51,268 nt of DNA. Origin: Chthoniobacteraceae bacterium (GTDB taxonomy: Bacteria > Verrucomicrobiota > Verrucomicrobiia > Chthoniobacterales > Chthoniobacteraceae). A program made the translations under genes and the position numbers. Of the stretch, positions 26,017 to 34,399 are shown one piece after another. The DNA lies in the NCBI GenBank assembly GCA_947449735.1, contig CANFTB010000035.1:1-51268 (forward strand), written 5' to 3'. Under the pieces are notes generated by a model. The model was not told where the DNA came from and made no database searches. It saw only the letters and a list, made by a program, of their open reading frames with translations. Position 1 is the first letter of the stretch. Every line of letters starts with the position of its first letter.

Positions 26017-28623
26017 CTATTTGAACATTACGTTGGCCTTGTCGCCACCGCTGAGAATATAGGCCACCAGATCGAAGATCTCGTCCTCTTTGAGCATGCT
26101 TAGCAGCATCTCCGGCATGGGCGACACCTTGCTGGGTTCGATGCTCTTGACCTGTTTGCGGTCCACCGACTGGCGCTGGTTCGGATCGGAAAGATCGGTG
26201 TTCAGGGTCACGGAATCCCCGTTCAGATTGACCACGACGCCCGTCACGATTGTGCCGTCGTTTTTGGTGAGCACGCTCGGCACAAACTGTTCGTTGATCT
26301 CCTTGCTTGGATGCAGGATTTGGTCGAGCAGATCGTGCGGGGTGTATCGGCCGCCTGCGCCGGTGAGGTCCGGTCCGGTCATGCCGCCTTCGTTGCCGAA
26401 CCGGTGGCAGGTGTAGCAGGCGGTCGCGCCGAACAATTTCCTGCCGTTGTCAAAGCTCCGGCCGTGGAGTTTGGTTGCGGTGACCTTGTCTAGATCCTCG
26501 AGCTTCCACATCGTCGGAGTGCGTCCCGCAAACATGGCTCCGAGGTTTTCGACTGCCGACAATTTCTCGGGCTTCTTGGCGAGGAGGGCCGCGTGTGTCT
26601 GCTTTTCGGATTCCGTGAACGTCGCCACGGCATCCGTCCGGATAAACTCGATGAACTTCTCGAAGCTCGCGCCGCCCTTGTAGTTTGCAGCCTTCAGCAA
26701 CCACTCGAGGTAGGCGGTCCGTGTCTCGGCGGTCCATCCGGTTTTGAGCATGCGGAGGCTGCGGGCGTATTCCATCTGTTCCTCCTGCGTCGGGGCTTCG
26801 CCAATGAGCTTGAGCGCCTTTTCGGCAACAGTCGGATCTTCGAGGAAAACAAGGGTTTCACACAGAAGCCAGTTGAGTTCCGGGGTGGCCGCGGGGAACT
26901 GGGGGCTGAACTTGGCGATCAGGCTCGCAACGGTTGTGTCGGCTGGGCGGCCGAAGCGGTTGAGCGTGATTTCGAGTGCCCTCAGCGCCGAGTGTTTGGC
27001 GGTCTCGGAAAGTGCGCCTGTGTCCAGGGTGAGCAACGCGTTTAGGAGGGCGTCGCGGACGCCTTCGTCAACGGTTTCGGAGGCATTGTCCCTGTGCTGC
27101 GGACATTTTCCCGCTGCCCGCGACAGGCCCAGCAGGGCCTCTGCGGCGGTCGCGGGATCCTTTTCGGCCAGCGCCTTGGCCTGCCACAGACCGGTGGTTT
27201 GGGATTCGACCGCGGTGCGTGCTGCCCAGCGCACAAAGCGGTCCTTGTGGGCGAGGTGAGGCCACGCGGCGGTGACGGCTGAGGGATCTTTTTTTCCGTG
27301 GAACGCCTCCAGTTGGTGGCGCAGGTCGCGTTCCGGAGTCGAACATGCGGGCGCCGCCGCGGGAGAGGTGGATTCGGAGCCCTTGTAGCTCACCCGGTAG
27401 AGACCCGACTGGACCTTTCGGCCGCCGATGACGAAATACATGGAGCCGTCTGTGGGATGGATGATGGCGTCAGCCAGCGGAAGCGGCGCGCCGGAGACGA
27501 ACTCCTCCTTTGTAGCCTTGTAGCTGGCGCCGCTCGCCTCGAGATGGATTGCGTAGAGTTTTCCCCAGCTCCAGTCCAAAGCGAAGAGGGCGTTCTGGTA
27601 TTTAGCCGGGAACTTCGCGCCGTAGCCGAATGTCACGCCAGTAGGCGAACCGGGGCCGATGTCCAGAGTGGGAGGCAGGTTGTCCGGGTAGAAGGAGGGT
27701 CTTTTGCCCGCCCCGTTGCGCCATCCAAATTCGGCGCCGCTGACGACGTTGCAGATCCGCGTAGGGCGGTACCACGGGGTGTTGAAGTCGTACTCCATGT
27801 CGGCGTCGTAGGTGAAGAGTTCGCCGTCGCGGTTCACCGCCGCGTCGAATATGTTGCGGAAACCGGTCGCGAACAGGTTGAAGTCCTTTCCGTCGGGAGT
27901 GACCCGGTAGATGCACCCCCCAGGGCCCATGACGGAGCGCATGAAGCCCCGGCCGTCGGGCATGCGGGGCAGCAAGTGGTCCTCACCCCAGACTTTCGGG
28001 ACCGCCGAATCCGTCGTGATGTCGGTCATGCGCGCTCCGTTTCCGCAAACTAGAAACAGGCCTTTGCCGTCTGGTGTAGGGACCACCGCGTGGACGCCGT
28101 GGTCGCCCTTGCTTTCAATCGCCCGCAGAAGTTCGACCTTATCGAGTTGGTCGTCTCCGTCGCTGTCTGAGATCCGGTAAAGGCCTCCGGGGATCTTTCC
28201 CTCGTAGTCGTTTACGCCCACGTACAGGGCGCCGAAGGCGAACACCATGCCGTTGACCGCGCGGATTTCAGCCGGAACGCGCTGGATGTCGGATGCGCTG
28301 AGTGTCTTTCCTGCTGCGGGCGGAGCGAACCGGTACAGGCCGCCGTACTGGTCGCTGGTGTAAATCCGTCCCTTCGGATCTGTGCATAGGTTGACCCAGG
28401 AGCCCTGCTCGATGTTGGGAACGGAGTAGAGGAGCTCGACCGCGAAGCCTTTTGGAACCTTGATCCGGGAGACTGGGGTCGCCGTGTTTTCGCCGATGGC
28501 GAGGCCCGAGGTGGCGGGTTTGTCCCCTTTTTTTGAAGCGGGCGCCTGAGCGGATGCCTGCGCGGCCGATGTCACGGCGAAAGCCAGGAGGAGGGCTTTG
28601 TTGAGAAGGGGTGTGATATTCAT
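26017..28623 (-). CDS. Exported PVC-type heme-binding protein (beta-propeller, repeats, CxxCH)
   Basis: An 868-residue protein with a signal peptide ending near SAAQASAQA. Residues about 50-410 form a propeller of the glucose/sorbosone-dehydrogenase type (GFAVELLYSVPNIEQG, GRIYTSDQYGGLYRF, GNGARMTDI, FATGFRNIFDAAV). Residues about 430-700 are alpha-helical, HEAT-like repeats (WAARTAVESQ and similar). The C-terminal ~145 residues are a PVC-type heme-binding domain with CYTCH at 736-740, followed by NEGGMTGPDLTGAGGRYTP and the closing EIFDLVAYILSGG. The likely role is oxidation of a sugar with electron transfer to the heme. The ATG at 28623 is supported by the signal peptide. The first ~95 codons and the ~147 bp upstream are duplicated as a decayed copy at 33771-34200. 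Confidence 0.88.
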   Translation of the reverse strand: MNITPLLNKALLLAFAVTSAAQASAQAPASKKGDKPATSGLAIGENTATPVSRIKVPKGFAVELLYSVPNIEQGSWVNLCTDPKGRIYTSDQYGGLYRFAPPAAGKTLSASDIQRVPAEIRAVNGMVFAFGALYVGVNDYEGKIPGGLYRISDSDGDDQLDKVELLRAIESKGDHGVHAVVPTPDGKGLFLVCGNGARMTDITTDSAVPKVWGEDHLLPRMPDGRGFMRSVMGPGGCIYRVTPDGKDFNLFATGFRNIFDAAVNRDGELFTYDADMEYDFNTPWYRPTRICNVVSGAEFGWRNGAGKRPSFYPDNLPPTLDIGPGSPTGVTFGYGAKFPAKYQNALFALDWSWGKLYAIHLEASGASYKATKEEFVSGAPLPLADAIIHPTDGSMYFVIGGRKVQSGLYRVSYKGSESTSPAAAPACSTPERDLRHQLEAFHGKKDPSAVTAAWPHLAHKDRFVRWAARTAVESQTTGLWQAKALAEKDPATAAEALLGLSRAAGKCPQHRDNASETVDEGVRDALLNALLTLDTGALSETAKHSALRALEITLNRFGRPADTTVASLIAKFSPQFPAATPELNWLLCETLVFLEDPTVAEKALKLIGEAPTQEEQMEYARSLRMLKTGWTAETRTAYLEWLLKAANYKGGASFEKFIEFIRTDAVATFTESEKQTHAALLAKKPEKLSAVENLGAMFAGRTPTMWKLEDLDKVTATKLHGRSFDNGRKLFGATACYTCHRFGNEGGMTGPDLTGAGGRYTPHDLLDQILHPSKEINEQFVPSVLTKNDGTIVTGVVVNLNGDSVTLNTDLSDPNQRQSVDRKQVKSIEPSKVSPMPEMLLSMLKEDEIFDLVAYILSGGDKANVMFK

Positions 28624-28770
28624 TCGGTCGGGGTGGCTGGTGTGGAGGGCGGTTCGTAAGGGGCAGGGGAGCTTTTGACTCGGCTCGGACGGCCGCGAAT
28701 TATGAAGCGGGCGGGCCGCGGTATGGCAAACACCGATGCTGGGTCGGGGTTTTAAACTTTTCGCGGCCGT
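28341..28770 (-). repeat. 430-bp duplication, intact copy
   Basis: The first ~94 codons of the cytochrome gene and 147 bp upstream of its start match 33771-34200 with equal length, so gaps are few or compensating. The match stops sharply at 28770 and at 34200, right at the end of an inverted-repeat arm. Confidence 0.9.
28689..28770. repeat. 82-bp inverted-repeat element upstream of the cytochrome gene
   Basis: ACGGCCGCGAA (28689-28699) and TTCGCGGCCGT (28760-28770) are perfect 11-bp inverted arms. The same structure, with the same 82-bp span, is at 34119-34200. The inner sequence includes a TTTAAA-containing AT-rich stretch beside the right arm, which may belong to the promoter of the minus-strand gene. 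No target duplication is visible. Confidence 0.75.
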
Positions 28771-29052
28771 TGATCTGAATACACGACAAATACGTCGTTT
28801 AGCGCGGCACCCTGTTCTTGCGATATACGGCCGCCTCTGGAGTCTTAGCGCGAGCGCCCCTCTGGGACTGGAAAAAGTACAGGATTCCAGAAGAACTTAT
28901 TCGCGGCGCAGTCTGCGCCGAAAGCGATTCTGTAATCGTGGGCGGGGGCGTGAAGGGACGAGTGGAGATTTCGGAGGCACTGGAGTGATGCTGCGACCGT
29001 GCACAGGCGCGCTGCCAAGGGGCAACCATAGGCTCCGCGCAGCGGATCCGAT
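28771..29052. other. Intergenic region with three consecutive hairpins
   Basis: Together with 28624-28770 this is a 429-bp gap. Beyond the duplicated part I see three adjacent stems: CTGGAA/TTCCAG (28868-28890), CGGCGCA/TGCGCCG with a 3-base loop (28904-28920), and CGATT/AATCG with a 4-base loop (28925-28938), plus a small ACGAC/GTCGT stem (28783-28798). All are perfectly paired. They lie downstream of the ABC-transporter genes and upstream of the cytochrome gene on the same strand, so they may be a terminator cluster, a small RNA or a 5' leader. No coding frame resembles a protein family. Confidence 0.4.
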
Positions 29053-30969
29053 TTAATGCGTTACGGGGACTGTCTCGTCCACCCATCGGTCGAAGAAGGG
29101 GAGGCGCCGCGCTGCCTCGCTCTTCCAGCCGAGCATGTACCGGATCCGGCCCTCCAGCACGTGATTTGCGGGCAGGTGGAAGGTGCCATCCGCATCGAGT
29201 TCCAGCTTCTCAAATTCCTTGAGCACCCCCATATGCGGCTGGATCAAGCAGCAGGGGGTAAAGCCTGAGGGGGCTTTGACGGCATCCATCTGGATTACCA
29301 CGGAACCCGACTTGCGTTGGATCGAGCCGGTGAGGCGGGGCAGCTGCTCGAGGAACGACCGGTGCTCCTCCGCCAGAGCCTGCATCCGTGCTTCATAGAG
29401 GGCTTCCAGTTGTACCCACGAATATCCGTCGATGCTCAAAAGGTGCTGCCACACGGCCTTGCCTTTGGTGCCGGACTTTGGGGGGTGTTTCGCCAGTGTT
29501 TGCATCATGCGGGTGGGCGTTTCCTGTCCGCCAAGGTCTATCAGCGCCTCCACAAACACAAGGCCGACGGGGTAAACAAGAAAGCCAAATCGGGTCGACT
29601 CCAGTCCGGAGGAGCTGAGCAGTTGATCCAGCGACAACTTTTCGACGTGCCATGCGTGCGCGGCGACTTGCCGGTAATCGGCGCGTTCCTTGCTGCTACA
29701 GTTCCCGTTGGGGTTGGAAAGCTCGACGAAAGTGGCCATTCCCTCGTGAAAGGCGCGCATTGCGTCGAAGTGGGTGGTTGCTTTGCCATCACTGAGTTGT
29801 TCGATCACGACATGGGCGATCTCGTGCCGGAAAATGTGCGGAGTGGTCTCAGCCCCCCCTTTTTCTAAGGGCAGTTTGATTTTCGTCCAGTTGGTCTGGC
29901 CGGCAGCGTGTTCCCAGATGGTAGCCGAAAGGTCCACCATGAGACGCCCTGGCCAGCGGCCCTGGTTCCCAAAAACGGCGAGCACCTCCTCGCAGATCGC
30001 ATCCGCGCTTTTCCAAAGCGCTTCCGCCTCCTGCTGCTGGCTGGTTCGGTAGATGAAATCGCAAAGCTTGGTTTGATGACGTTCAAATCCCTCGACCTTC
30101 GGAATCCCTCGGGTTTCTTCGCTCGGATGACCCTCCTGGCTCTTTGGAACGGACGTTTTGGGCTTGTGAGCCTTGATGGCAAGGACCCAGACGAGGACGG
30201 CGGCAATGGGAGCAAGCGCGATCATCCAGCGGGACCAGGTCCGTTGCCGCCAGAGCGTGAGGCGGCGTGCCGTTTCGCCGTTCCTTCCGCAGTAGAGCGT
30301 GGCTGCGAGAGCGATACCCAAGGTCCCGGTCAGGAGATGCCCGGCCAGCGGCAACCACAAAACGGTTTCAACTCGCCCGTCCTTCACTGGCGGGCTCAAG
30401 AGTGCCATCGGGTCGAAGAGGGAACCCCAGGAAACGGACTGAAGACGCAGCCAGAGGACGAGCCAGACGCACAGCCCCAGGACGGCGGCAAACCAACGCC
30501 CCGTGAAGCTGAGGAACGAGCCAAGACCCACGGCCGCAAAGCTCAGAACCCATTCCAACAAAAGCACTACGAATCCATACTGCCACGGGAGCGTGTTGCG
30601 GATGGAGTTCAGCGCCAGGGCTCCCAGTGAAAGGTCGTGGATCAGCCCGACGATCGCCCCGCCGCATGGAACGAGAAGCGCTGCGAAAAGCTTCGTGCAG
30701 AAGACGCGGCCTGGGCCTACGGGGAGTGCATCCAAAAAGGGTTGCGTGCCGTACTCACGTTCATGCGCGAATACTGCGAGAGAGGCCCCCACGCCTGCGA
30801 TAAGGGTGAACACCGCCATTCCTGAATTTTCGTGGTCGTTTGTGGCCGCGAATGGGATGAGGTCGAGAAAGCCGTCCCACCCTTGGATCCAAAGGCCGAC
30901 GATATGGAGGAGCATGATAAAGCCCCACCAGAGACGCAAAGATCGAAACTCCTTGAGGAACAGAGTCAT
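29053..30969 (-). CDS. ABC-2-type permease fused to an active-site-bearing gluzincin peptidase domain
   Basis: From the ATG at 30969 the product has 638 residues. The first ~250 are an ABC-2 permease with about six membrane helices (WWGFIMLLHIVGLWIQGW; GSFLSFTGRWFAAVLGLCVWLVLWL); another helix lies near 260-280. The last ~350 residues would be outside the membrane and contain HEIAH at 382-386 and a glutamate (Glu409 in FHEGMATF) 23 residues later, the zinc-ligand pattern of gluzincin (MA-clan) metallopeptidases. So a transporter subunit carries what looks like a working protease. The frame is open for another 181 codons upstream, but that part overlaps the other permease; the 4-bp overlap (30966-30969) and the membrane start support this ATG. 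Order in the operon: ATPase, first permease, this one. Confidence 0.8.
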   Translation of the reverse strand: MTLFLKEFRSLRLWWGFIMLLHIVGLWIQGWDGFLDLIPFAATNDHENSGMAVFTLIAGVGASLAVFAHEREYGTQPFLDALPVGPGRVFCTKLFAALLVPCGGAIVGLIHDLSLGALALNSIRNTLPWQYGFVVLLLEWVLSFAAVGLGSFLSFTGRWFAAVLGLCVWLVLWLRLQSVSWGSLFDPMALLSPPVKDGRVETVLWLPLAGHLLTGTLGIALAATLYCGRNGETARRLTLWRQRTWSRWMIALAPIAAVLVWVLAIKAHKPKTSVPKSQEGHPSEETRGIPKVEGFERHQTKLCDFIYRTSQQQEAEALWKSADAICEEVLAVFGNQGRWPGRLMVDLSATIWEHAAGQTNWTKIKLPLEKGGAETTPHIFRHEIAHVVIEQLSDGKATTHFDAMRAFHEGMATFVELSNPNGNCSSKERADYRQVAAHAWHVEKLSLDQLLSSSGLESTRFGFLVYPVGLVFVEALIDLGGQETPTRMMQTLAKHPPKSGTKGKAVWQHLLSIDGYSWVQLEALYEARMQALAEEHRSFLEQLPRLTGSIQRKSGSVVIQMDAVKAPSGFTPCCLIQPHMGVLKEFEKLELDADGTFHLPANHVLEGRIRYMLGWKSEAARRLPFFDRWVDETVPVTH

Positions 30970-32528
30970 GGCGCAGTCGGCTTGGCGGTTGAATCGTGTC
31001 TTTGCTGCAGGCGCAGGCTCCATCCATCCGCCAGTGTCTGCCATTCCACCCCTGTGTGTTTGCGCAGTAGACGACGGGGCGGTGCCAATGCCTCCTGAAG
31101 CAGGGCACCGCTGTGGTGGGGGACTCGGCGCCCAAGGATCGCCGCTACATAGTCGTGCTGCAGGTCCGCTCCCGCTGACTGGGCAATCCATTCCAAGCCC
31201 ACGGCCCCGATCTGCGCGGCAACCTCGCGACCATATACCTCGCGCACTTTCATCCAGCCGGCCAGTTCCGCGGGGGTCGGAGCGGAGGTCGTCTGGGGTG
31301 TCTCCACGGCGGGGTCCCCGCGGCGCGGCCACCAATAGGCAAAACCATCGAGCACCCATCCGGCGGCATCTCCCCGGTCGGAGAGGCGGCGGTGCAGGGC
31401 CGCCTCGAGCACCGCGAACAGGAGTTTTTGTTGCAGCGCGGCATCTTCGGGCGCATGCACCGTCAGGTTGAGTCGCACCATCGCGCCCTGGCGTGTGTCC
31501 AGTCCCACCCACTCGAGCCGGTCTTTTTCATAGTCGCGTCGATGCACGAGGTAGAGCGGCGGGAGTCCGTCCCTGCGGAGCCAGACTGCCGTTTCATGAA
31601 GCCAGCGGCCGGTATGGCTGGACCAGTGTTCCATGCACTGCTGCTCCTCGGGGGTGGGGGAAGCCACGGCGGCGGCCGCTGAAACGCGCACGCCATCCTG
31701 CTCCCAGTCTACGGAGCCGGGAAGATGGACCGGCTGGCGGTGAACCCGTGACTGGCTCACCTCGGCCATAGCCGCCATCAGCCCGATTCCGAGGAGTGAA
31801 AACACCATGCGCTCCCGGGCCGACATTTTCTCCGCCAGCATCGCGGCCACCGAAGCATCCCGCACGCTGGCCAGCCAGAAGGCCAACACCGTGAGGAGCG
31901 CGGAGAGGCCAAGAGTCCAGGCGAGGCCGGAGACCGGCCACACGGTGCGTTCATAGGCGAAACGCGAATCGAGGAGGGCGAGCGGCCCGGCCTGATTCAG
32001 GAGCACGCCTACCTCATTGTGCAGGTAGAGCGATCCGAGGACCAGCATCAGTGTGCATGGCAGGCGGTAGCGACCGAGAAAAGCAAGGGCAAGGTTTAGT
32101 ACCCAGACAAAGCAGGTCCAGCCAGCGGACTTCGCGAAAAGCAAGGCCACAAAATTCGTTGTCATCGTCTCGTGGGCTCGCCCCAACCAAAAACCGGTTC
32201 CGATGACCATCCAGGAGACCAAAAGCATTCCCGCCATGCCGAGCGTCCATTTCACCCAGAGCATTTTCCATCGAGGAAGGGGCAGGCCCTCCAGAAAAAG
32301 CTGCGTCCGGTGACGGAACTCGCCGCCCACCATGTTCCCGGCAATCACGTATCCGCCAATGGGCGCGAAGATCAGGAGCACGTCTCTGACCATGTCCAAT
32401 CCGCTGCCCTTGAAGCTAAGCAGCCGGTTCGGAAAAAGCGCCGAACCACAAACTGCCGCAAACACAGCGCTGACGAGGCCAAGGGAGACAGCGTTTTGCC
32501 GCAGCTCCTTTTCCAGAAGGCCGAGCAT
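30966..32528 (-). CDS. ABC-2-type permease with degenerate gluzincin-like domain
   Basis: A 520-residue protein, read from the ATG at 32528, six bases past the ATPase gene. Residues 1-260 are a permease with about six membrane helices (LLIFAPIGGYVIAGNMVGGEFRHRT; WMVIGTGFWLG; LAWTLGLSALLTVLAFWLA). The C-terminal ~220 residues resemble the peptidase-like domain of the downstream permease, but the zinc site is altered: where HExxH is expected there is LEAAL (374-378), keeping the glutamate and losing both histidines, and the later ligand position reads LDGFAYWW instead of HEGMATF. It is therefore likely a catalytically dead partner. It overlaps the next gene by 4 bp. The longer frame starting at 32624 would run into the ATPase gene, so the shorter start is chosen. 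Confidence 0.75.
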   Translation of the reverse strand: MLGLLEKELRQNAVSLGLVSAVFAAVCGSALFPNRLLSFKGSGLDMVRDVLLIFAPIGGYVIAGNMVGGEFRHRTQLFLEGLPLPRWKMLWVKWTLGMAGMLLVSWMVIGTGFWLGRAHETMTTNFVALLFAKSAGWTCFVWVLNLALAFLGRYRLPCTLMLVLGSLYLHNEVGVLLNQAGPLALLDSRFAYERTVWPVSGLAWTLGLSALLTVLAFWLASVRDASVAAMLAEKMSARERMVFSLLGIGLMAAMAEVSQSRVHRQPVHLPGSVDWEQDGVRVSAAAAVASPTPEEQQCMEHWSSHTGRWLHETAVWLRRDGLPPLYLVHRRDYEKDRLEWVGLDTRQGAMVRLNLTVHAPEDAALQQKLLFAVLEAALHRRLSDRGDAAGWVLDGFAYWWPRRGDPAVETPQTTSAPTPAELAGWMKVREVYGREVAAQIGAVGLEWIAQSAGADLQHDYVAAILGRRVPHHSGALLQEALAPPRRLLRKHTGVEWQTLADGWSLRLQQRHDSTAKPTAP

Positions 32529-32533
32529 CCCCC

Positions 32534-33412
32534 TCAAAGCGCGAGTCTCCGGATTCCCGCGCAGGCGACAAAAATGTCCTCTAGGGAGAGCTTCTCGGAG
32601 TCCGTGATGTGTTGACTCCACCATTCCTCCGGGGCCCGGAACACCACGCGACGCCCCTCGGAGAGGGGTTCATCCTGCCATAACTCTGCCCCCTCCGGCA
32701 CGGGACTGTCCATGGGCAGCGTCCAGGCGCGCACCTGCTCCCGGAGGCTGTGGAGAGACCCTTCAAAACGCATGCTACCCCCGTGGAGGATTCCGACCCG
32801 GTCGGCGCAGCGCTCTATCTCGTCTACCAGATGCGAGGAGAGGAACGTGGCCCGCCCGTGTTGCCGCGCCTGCGCCACAATCAGTTGCAGAAACTCGCGC
32901 CTGGCTACTGGGTCGAGACTCGCCGTGGGTTCGTCCAGAATGAGCAGGTCCGGCCGCGGAGCGATTGCCAGCGCCGGCCCCAGCTTCGCTTTCATCCCTC
33001 CCGAAAGCTCGGACACCTTCCGCTCGAGCGGCACGCCAAAAATCTCCAAAAGCCGGGCAAACTCGCCCGCGTCCCACGTTGGATACAGGGCGCCCACAAA
33101 CCTTCCGAGCGCGCGGCAGCTCATCCACGGGTAGAAATGGTGCTCTTGGGAGACGTAACCGATGCGTTGTTTTTGGAGAACTGTGGTTCTTCTCGTGCTC
33201 TGCCCCAGCATCGTGATGGTGCCCTCCTGTGCTGGAATGATCCCCATCAGCATCCGAATCGTGGTTGTCTTACCCGCGCCATTGACGCCGAGAAAACCGT
33301 ATATCTCCCCCGCCCGCAGCGAAAGATTCACGCCGTCCACCGCCTTCACTGGTCCGAAGTGGCATTTCAATCCCTCTGCTCGCAGGACGATATCGGGTGG
33401 GGTTTCAGTCAT
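32534..33412 (-). CDS. ABC transporter ATP-binding protein
   Basis: A 292-residue ATPase with every motif of the class: Walker A GVNGAGKTT (42-50), Q-loop near YVSQEH (86-91), signature LSGGM (136-140), Walker B LLILDEP (156-162) and H-loop SSH (192-194). The stretch LYPTWDAGEFARLLEIFGV is typical of the YtrB/BcrA-like group that serves ABC-2 permeases. The last ~85 residues form an extra beta-rich tail (VRAWTLPMDSPVPEGAEL), seen in several drug- or peptide-exporter ATPases. It is the first gene of an operon with two peptidase-bearing permeases, only a few bases away. It should power export or membrane extraction of an unknown substrate; no accessory binding protein is present. Confidence 0.92.
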   Translation of the reverse strand: MTETPPDIVLRAEGLKCHFGPVKAVDGVNLSLRAGEIYGFLGVNGAGKTTTIRMLMGIIPAQEGTITMLGQSTRRTTVLQKQRIGYVSQEHHFYPWMSCRALGRFVGALYPTWDAGEFARLLEIFGVPLERKVSELSGGMKAKLGPALAIAPRPDLLILDEPTASLDPVARREFLQLIVAQARQHGRATFLSSHLVDEIERCADRVGILHGGSMRFEGSLHSLREQVRAWTLPMDSPVPEGAELWQDEPLSEGRRVVFRAPEEWWSQHITDSEKLSLEDIFVACAGIRRLAL

Positions 33413-33678
33413 GCGTGCGTTGTCTCAAAATTTTTCCCACCCCGTTCTTCGGCATACTTCGTACATCGCGCTGCTAGGTCTATCCGGCCGTACTCGAACG
33501 ATTACTGGTAGGCATTTGCTTTGGGCCCCCGGTTCTGAGTTCCCGCGTGCGGGATTGTCCCGGTGAGCGGTAAAGAAGATCCCTTTAACACCCCTCCCCC
33601 GCCTTAAAATCCCTGCGTGACGACCAAATCTCGTTTGCGCGGTCTCAAGCCGGACCAACATGATCCGGCGTTAGCAGC
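33413..33678. other. Region upstream of the ABC operon
   Basis: This stretch should contain the minus-strand promoter of the ABC operon. I see two perfect dyads: TCCCGC/GCGGGA around a 2-base loop (near 33540-33554) and GCCGGA/TCCGGC (33650-33655 and 33664-33669). The latter lies just after the stop of the decayed cytochrome frame and could be its old terminator. A 78-codon minus-strand frame at 33425-33661 has no recognisable features and is not called. Confidence 0.35.
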
Positions 33679-34053
33679 TTAGTAGTCGCCACCACCTTTT
33701 TCCTGGCTCCATTCTGAGAGAATTGCCAGCGTTTCGAAACTAGCGGACGAAGGTTCAAACTTACTCACCCCGCCGTACTGGTCGCTGGTGTAAACGCGGC
33801 CCTCCGGATCTGTGCATAGGTTGCCCCAAGAGCCCTGCTTCTGATTGGGAACGGAGTGGAGCCGTCCGACCTCGAAGCGTTTTGGAACCTTGATGTGAGA
33901 GACTGGGGTTGCTGTGTTTTCGCCGATGGCGAGGCCGGGGGCGGCTAGCCTTTCGTTCTTTTTTGAAGCGGGTGCCTAGGCGGATGCCTGGGCGGCCGAT
34001 GTCAGCGCGAAAGTGAGAAGTATCGCCTTGTTGAGAAGGGGTGTGATGATTAG
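33679..34053 (-). pseudogene. Truncated, decayed copy of the 5' end of the 26017-28623 cytochrome gene
   Basis: On the minus strand, codons 1 to ~95 match the start of the intact gene (ITPLLNKA, LTSAAQASA, GLAIGENTATPVS, NLCTDP, VYTSDQYGG). The start codon is destroyed (ATG has become CTA at 34051-34053), and codon 26 is a TAG (33976-33978) where the intact gene has CAG. After QYGG similarity fades (VSKFEP against LYRFAP), and a short unrelated tail ends with TAA at 33679-33681. No propeller body or heme domain follows. Reading continues in one frame through the nonsense codon, so decay has been mostly by substitution. A longer minus-strand frame beginning at 34254 ends at the same TAG and is not a gene. 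Confidence 0.85.
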
Positions 34054-34200
34054 GCGTTCGGGGTGGCTGGTGTGAAGAGGGGTTCGTGAGGGGCAGAGGA
34101 GCTTTTGATTCGGCTCTAACGGCCGCGAATGATGAAGCGGGCGGGCCGCGGTATAGCAAACACCGAAGCTGGGTCGGGGTTTTAAACTTTTCGCGGCCGT
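33771..34200 (-). repeat. 430-bp duplication, decayed copy
   Basis: This copy matches 28341-28770 at equal length; both ends are sharp on the right side (34200). It holds the first ~94 codons and 147 bp upstream of the cytochrome gene. Substitutions are spread along it, including in the upstream part, while the outer inverted repeat arms are unchanged. Confidence 0.9.
34119..34200. repeat. 82-bp inverted-repeat element, second copy
   Basis: ACGGCCGCGAA (34119-34129) and TTCGCGGCCGT (34190-34200) are the same perfect 11-bp arms, with the same spacing as at 28689-28770. The duplication ends exactly at the outer edge of the right arm. Confidence 0.75.
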
Positions 34201-34399
34201 CAAGAGGCGCGCTTTCCCGCCGGGGCGGCGAGATGTGAAAAATAAATGAATCACAAATCATTTAGAATCCATTTCTTAGGCGTCTTGCGATTCAGGGGGG
34301 GTCATTCCCTCGCTCCAGAGGACCCGGTTCCTAGCGCCGGGCCGGAGTGGCTCTGCACGTTTGTTCCGATTCCTCTAAACTCCTAACCCTTCCCCCTCT
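34201..34399. other. Leader region of the exported protein gene
   Basis: With 34054-34200 this forms a 346-bp stretch without a functional gene. The first part is the upstream part of the decayed copy; the rest has an AT-rich piece (around 34238-34275) that may contain a promoter for the gene at 34400. The start codon is preceded by a pyrimidine-rich run and no Shine-Dalgarno site. Confidence 0.35.

Noticed and set aside
30970..31512. N-terminal extension of the peptidase-permease
   Set aside because: It is in frame but overlaps the other permease in another frame; arginine/proline-rich, no membrane helix. The ATG at 30969 with a 4-bp overlap is much better.
33425..33661. 78-codon minus-strand frame upstream of the ABC operon
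   Set aside because: No Shine-Dalgarno site, no hydrophobic or conserved segment, basic composition; probably chance in the promoter region.
33976..34254. 92-codon frame ending at the nonsense codon of the decayed cytochrome copy
   Set aside because: Its first half is upstream DNA of the ancestral gene read through, and only the last ~25 codons are homologous; it is a relic of a broken gene.
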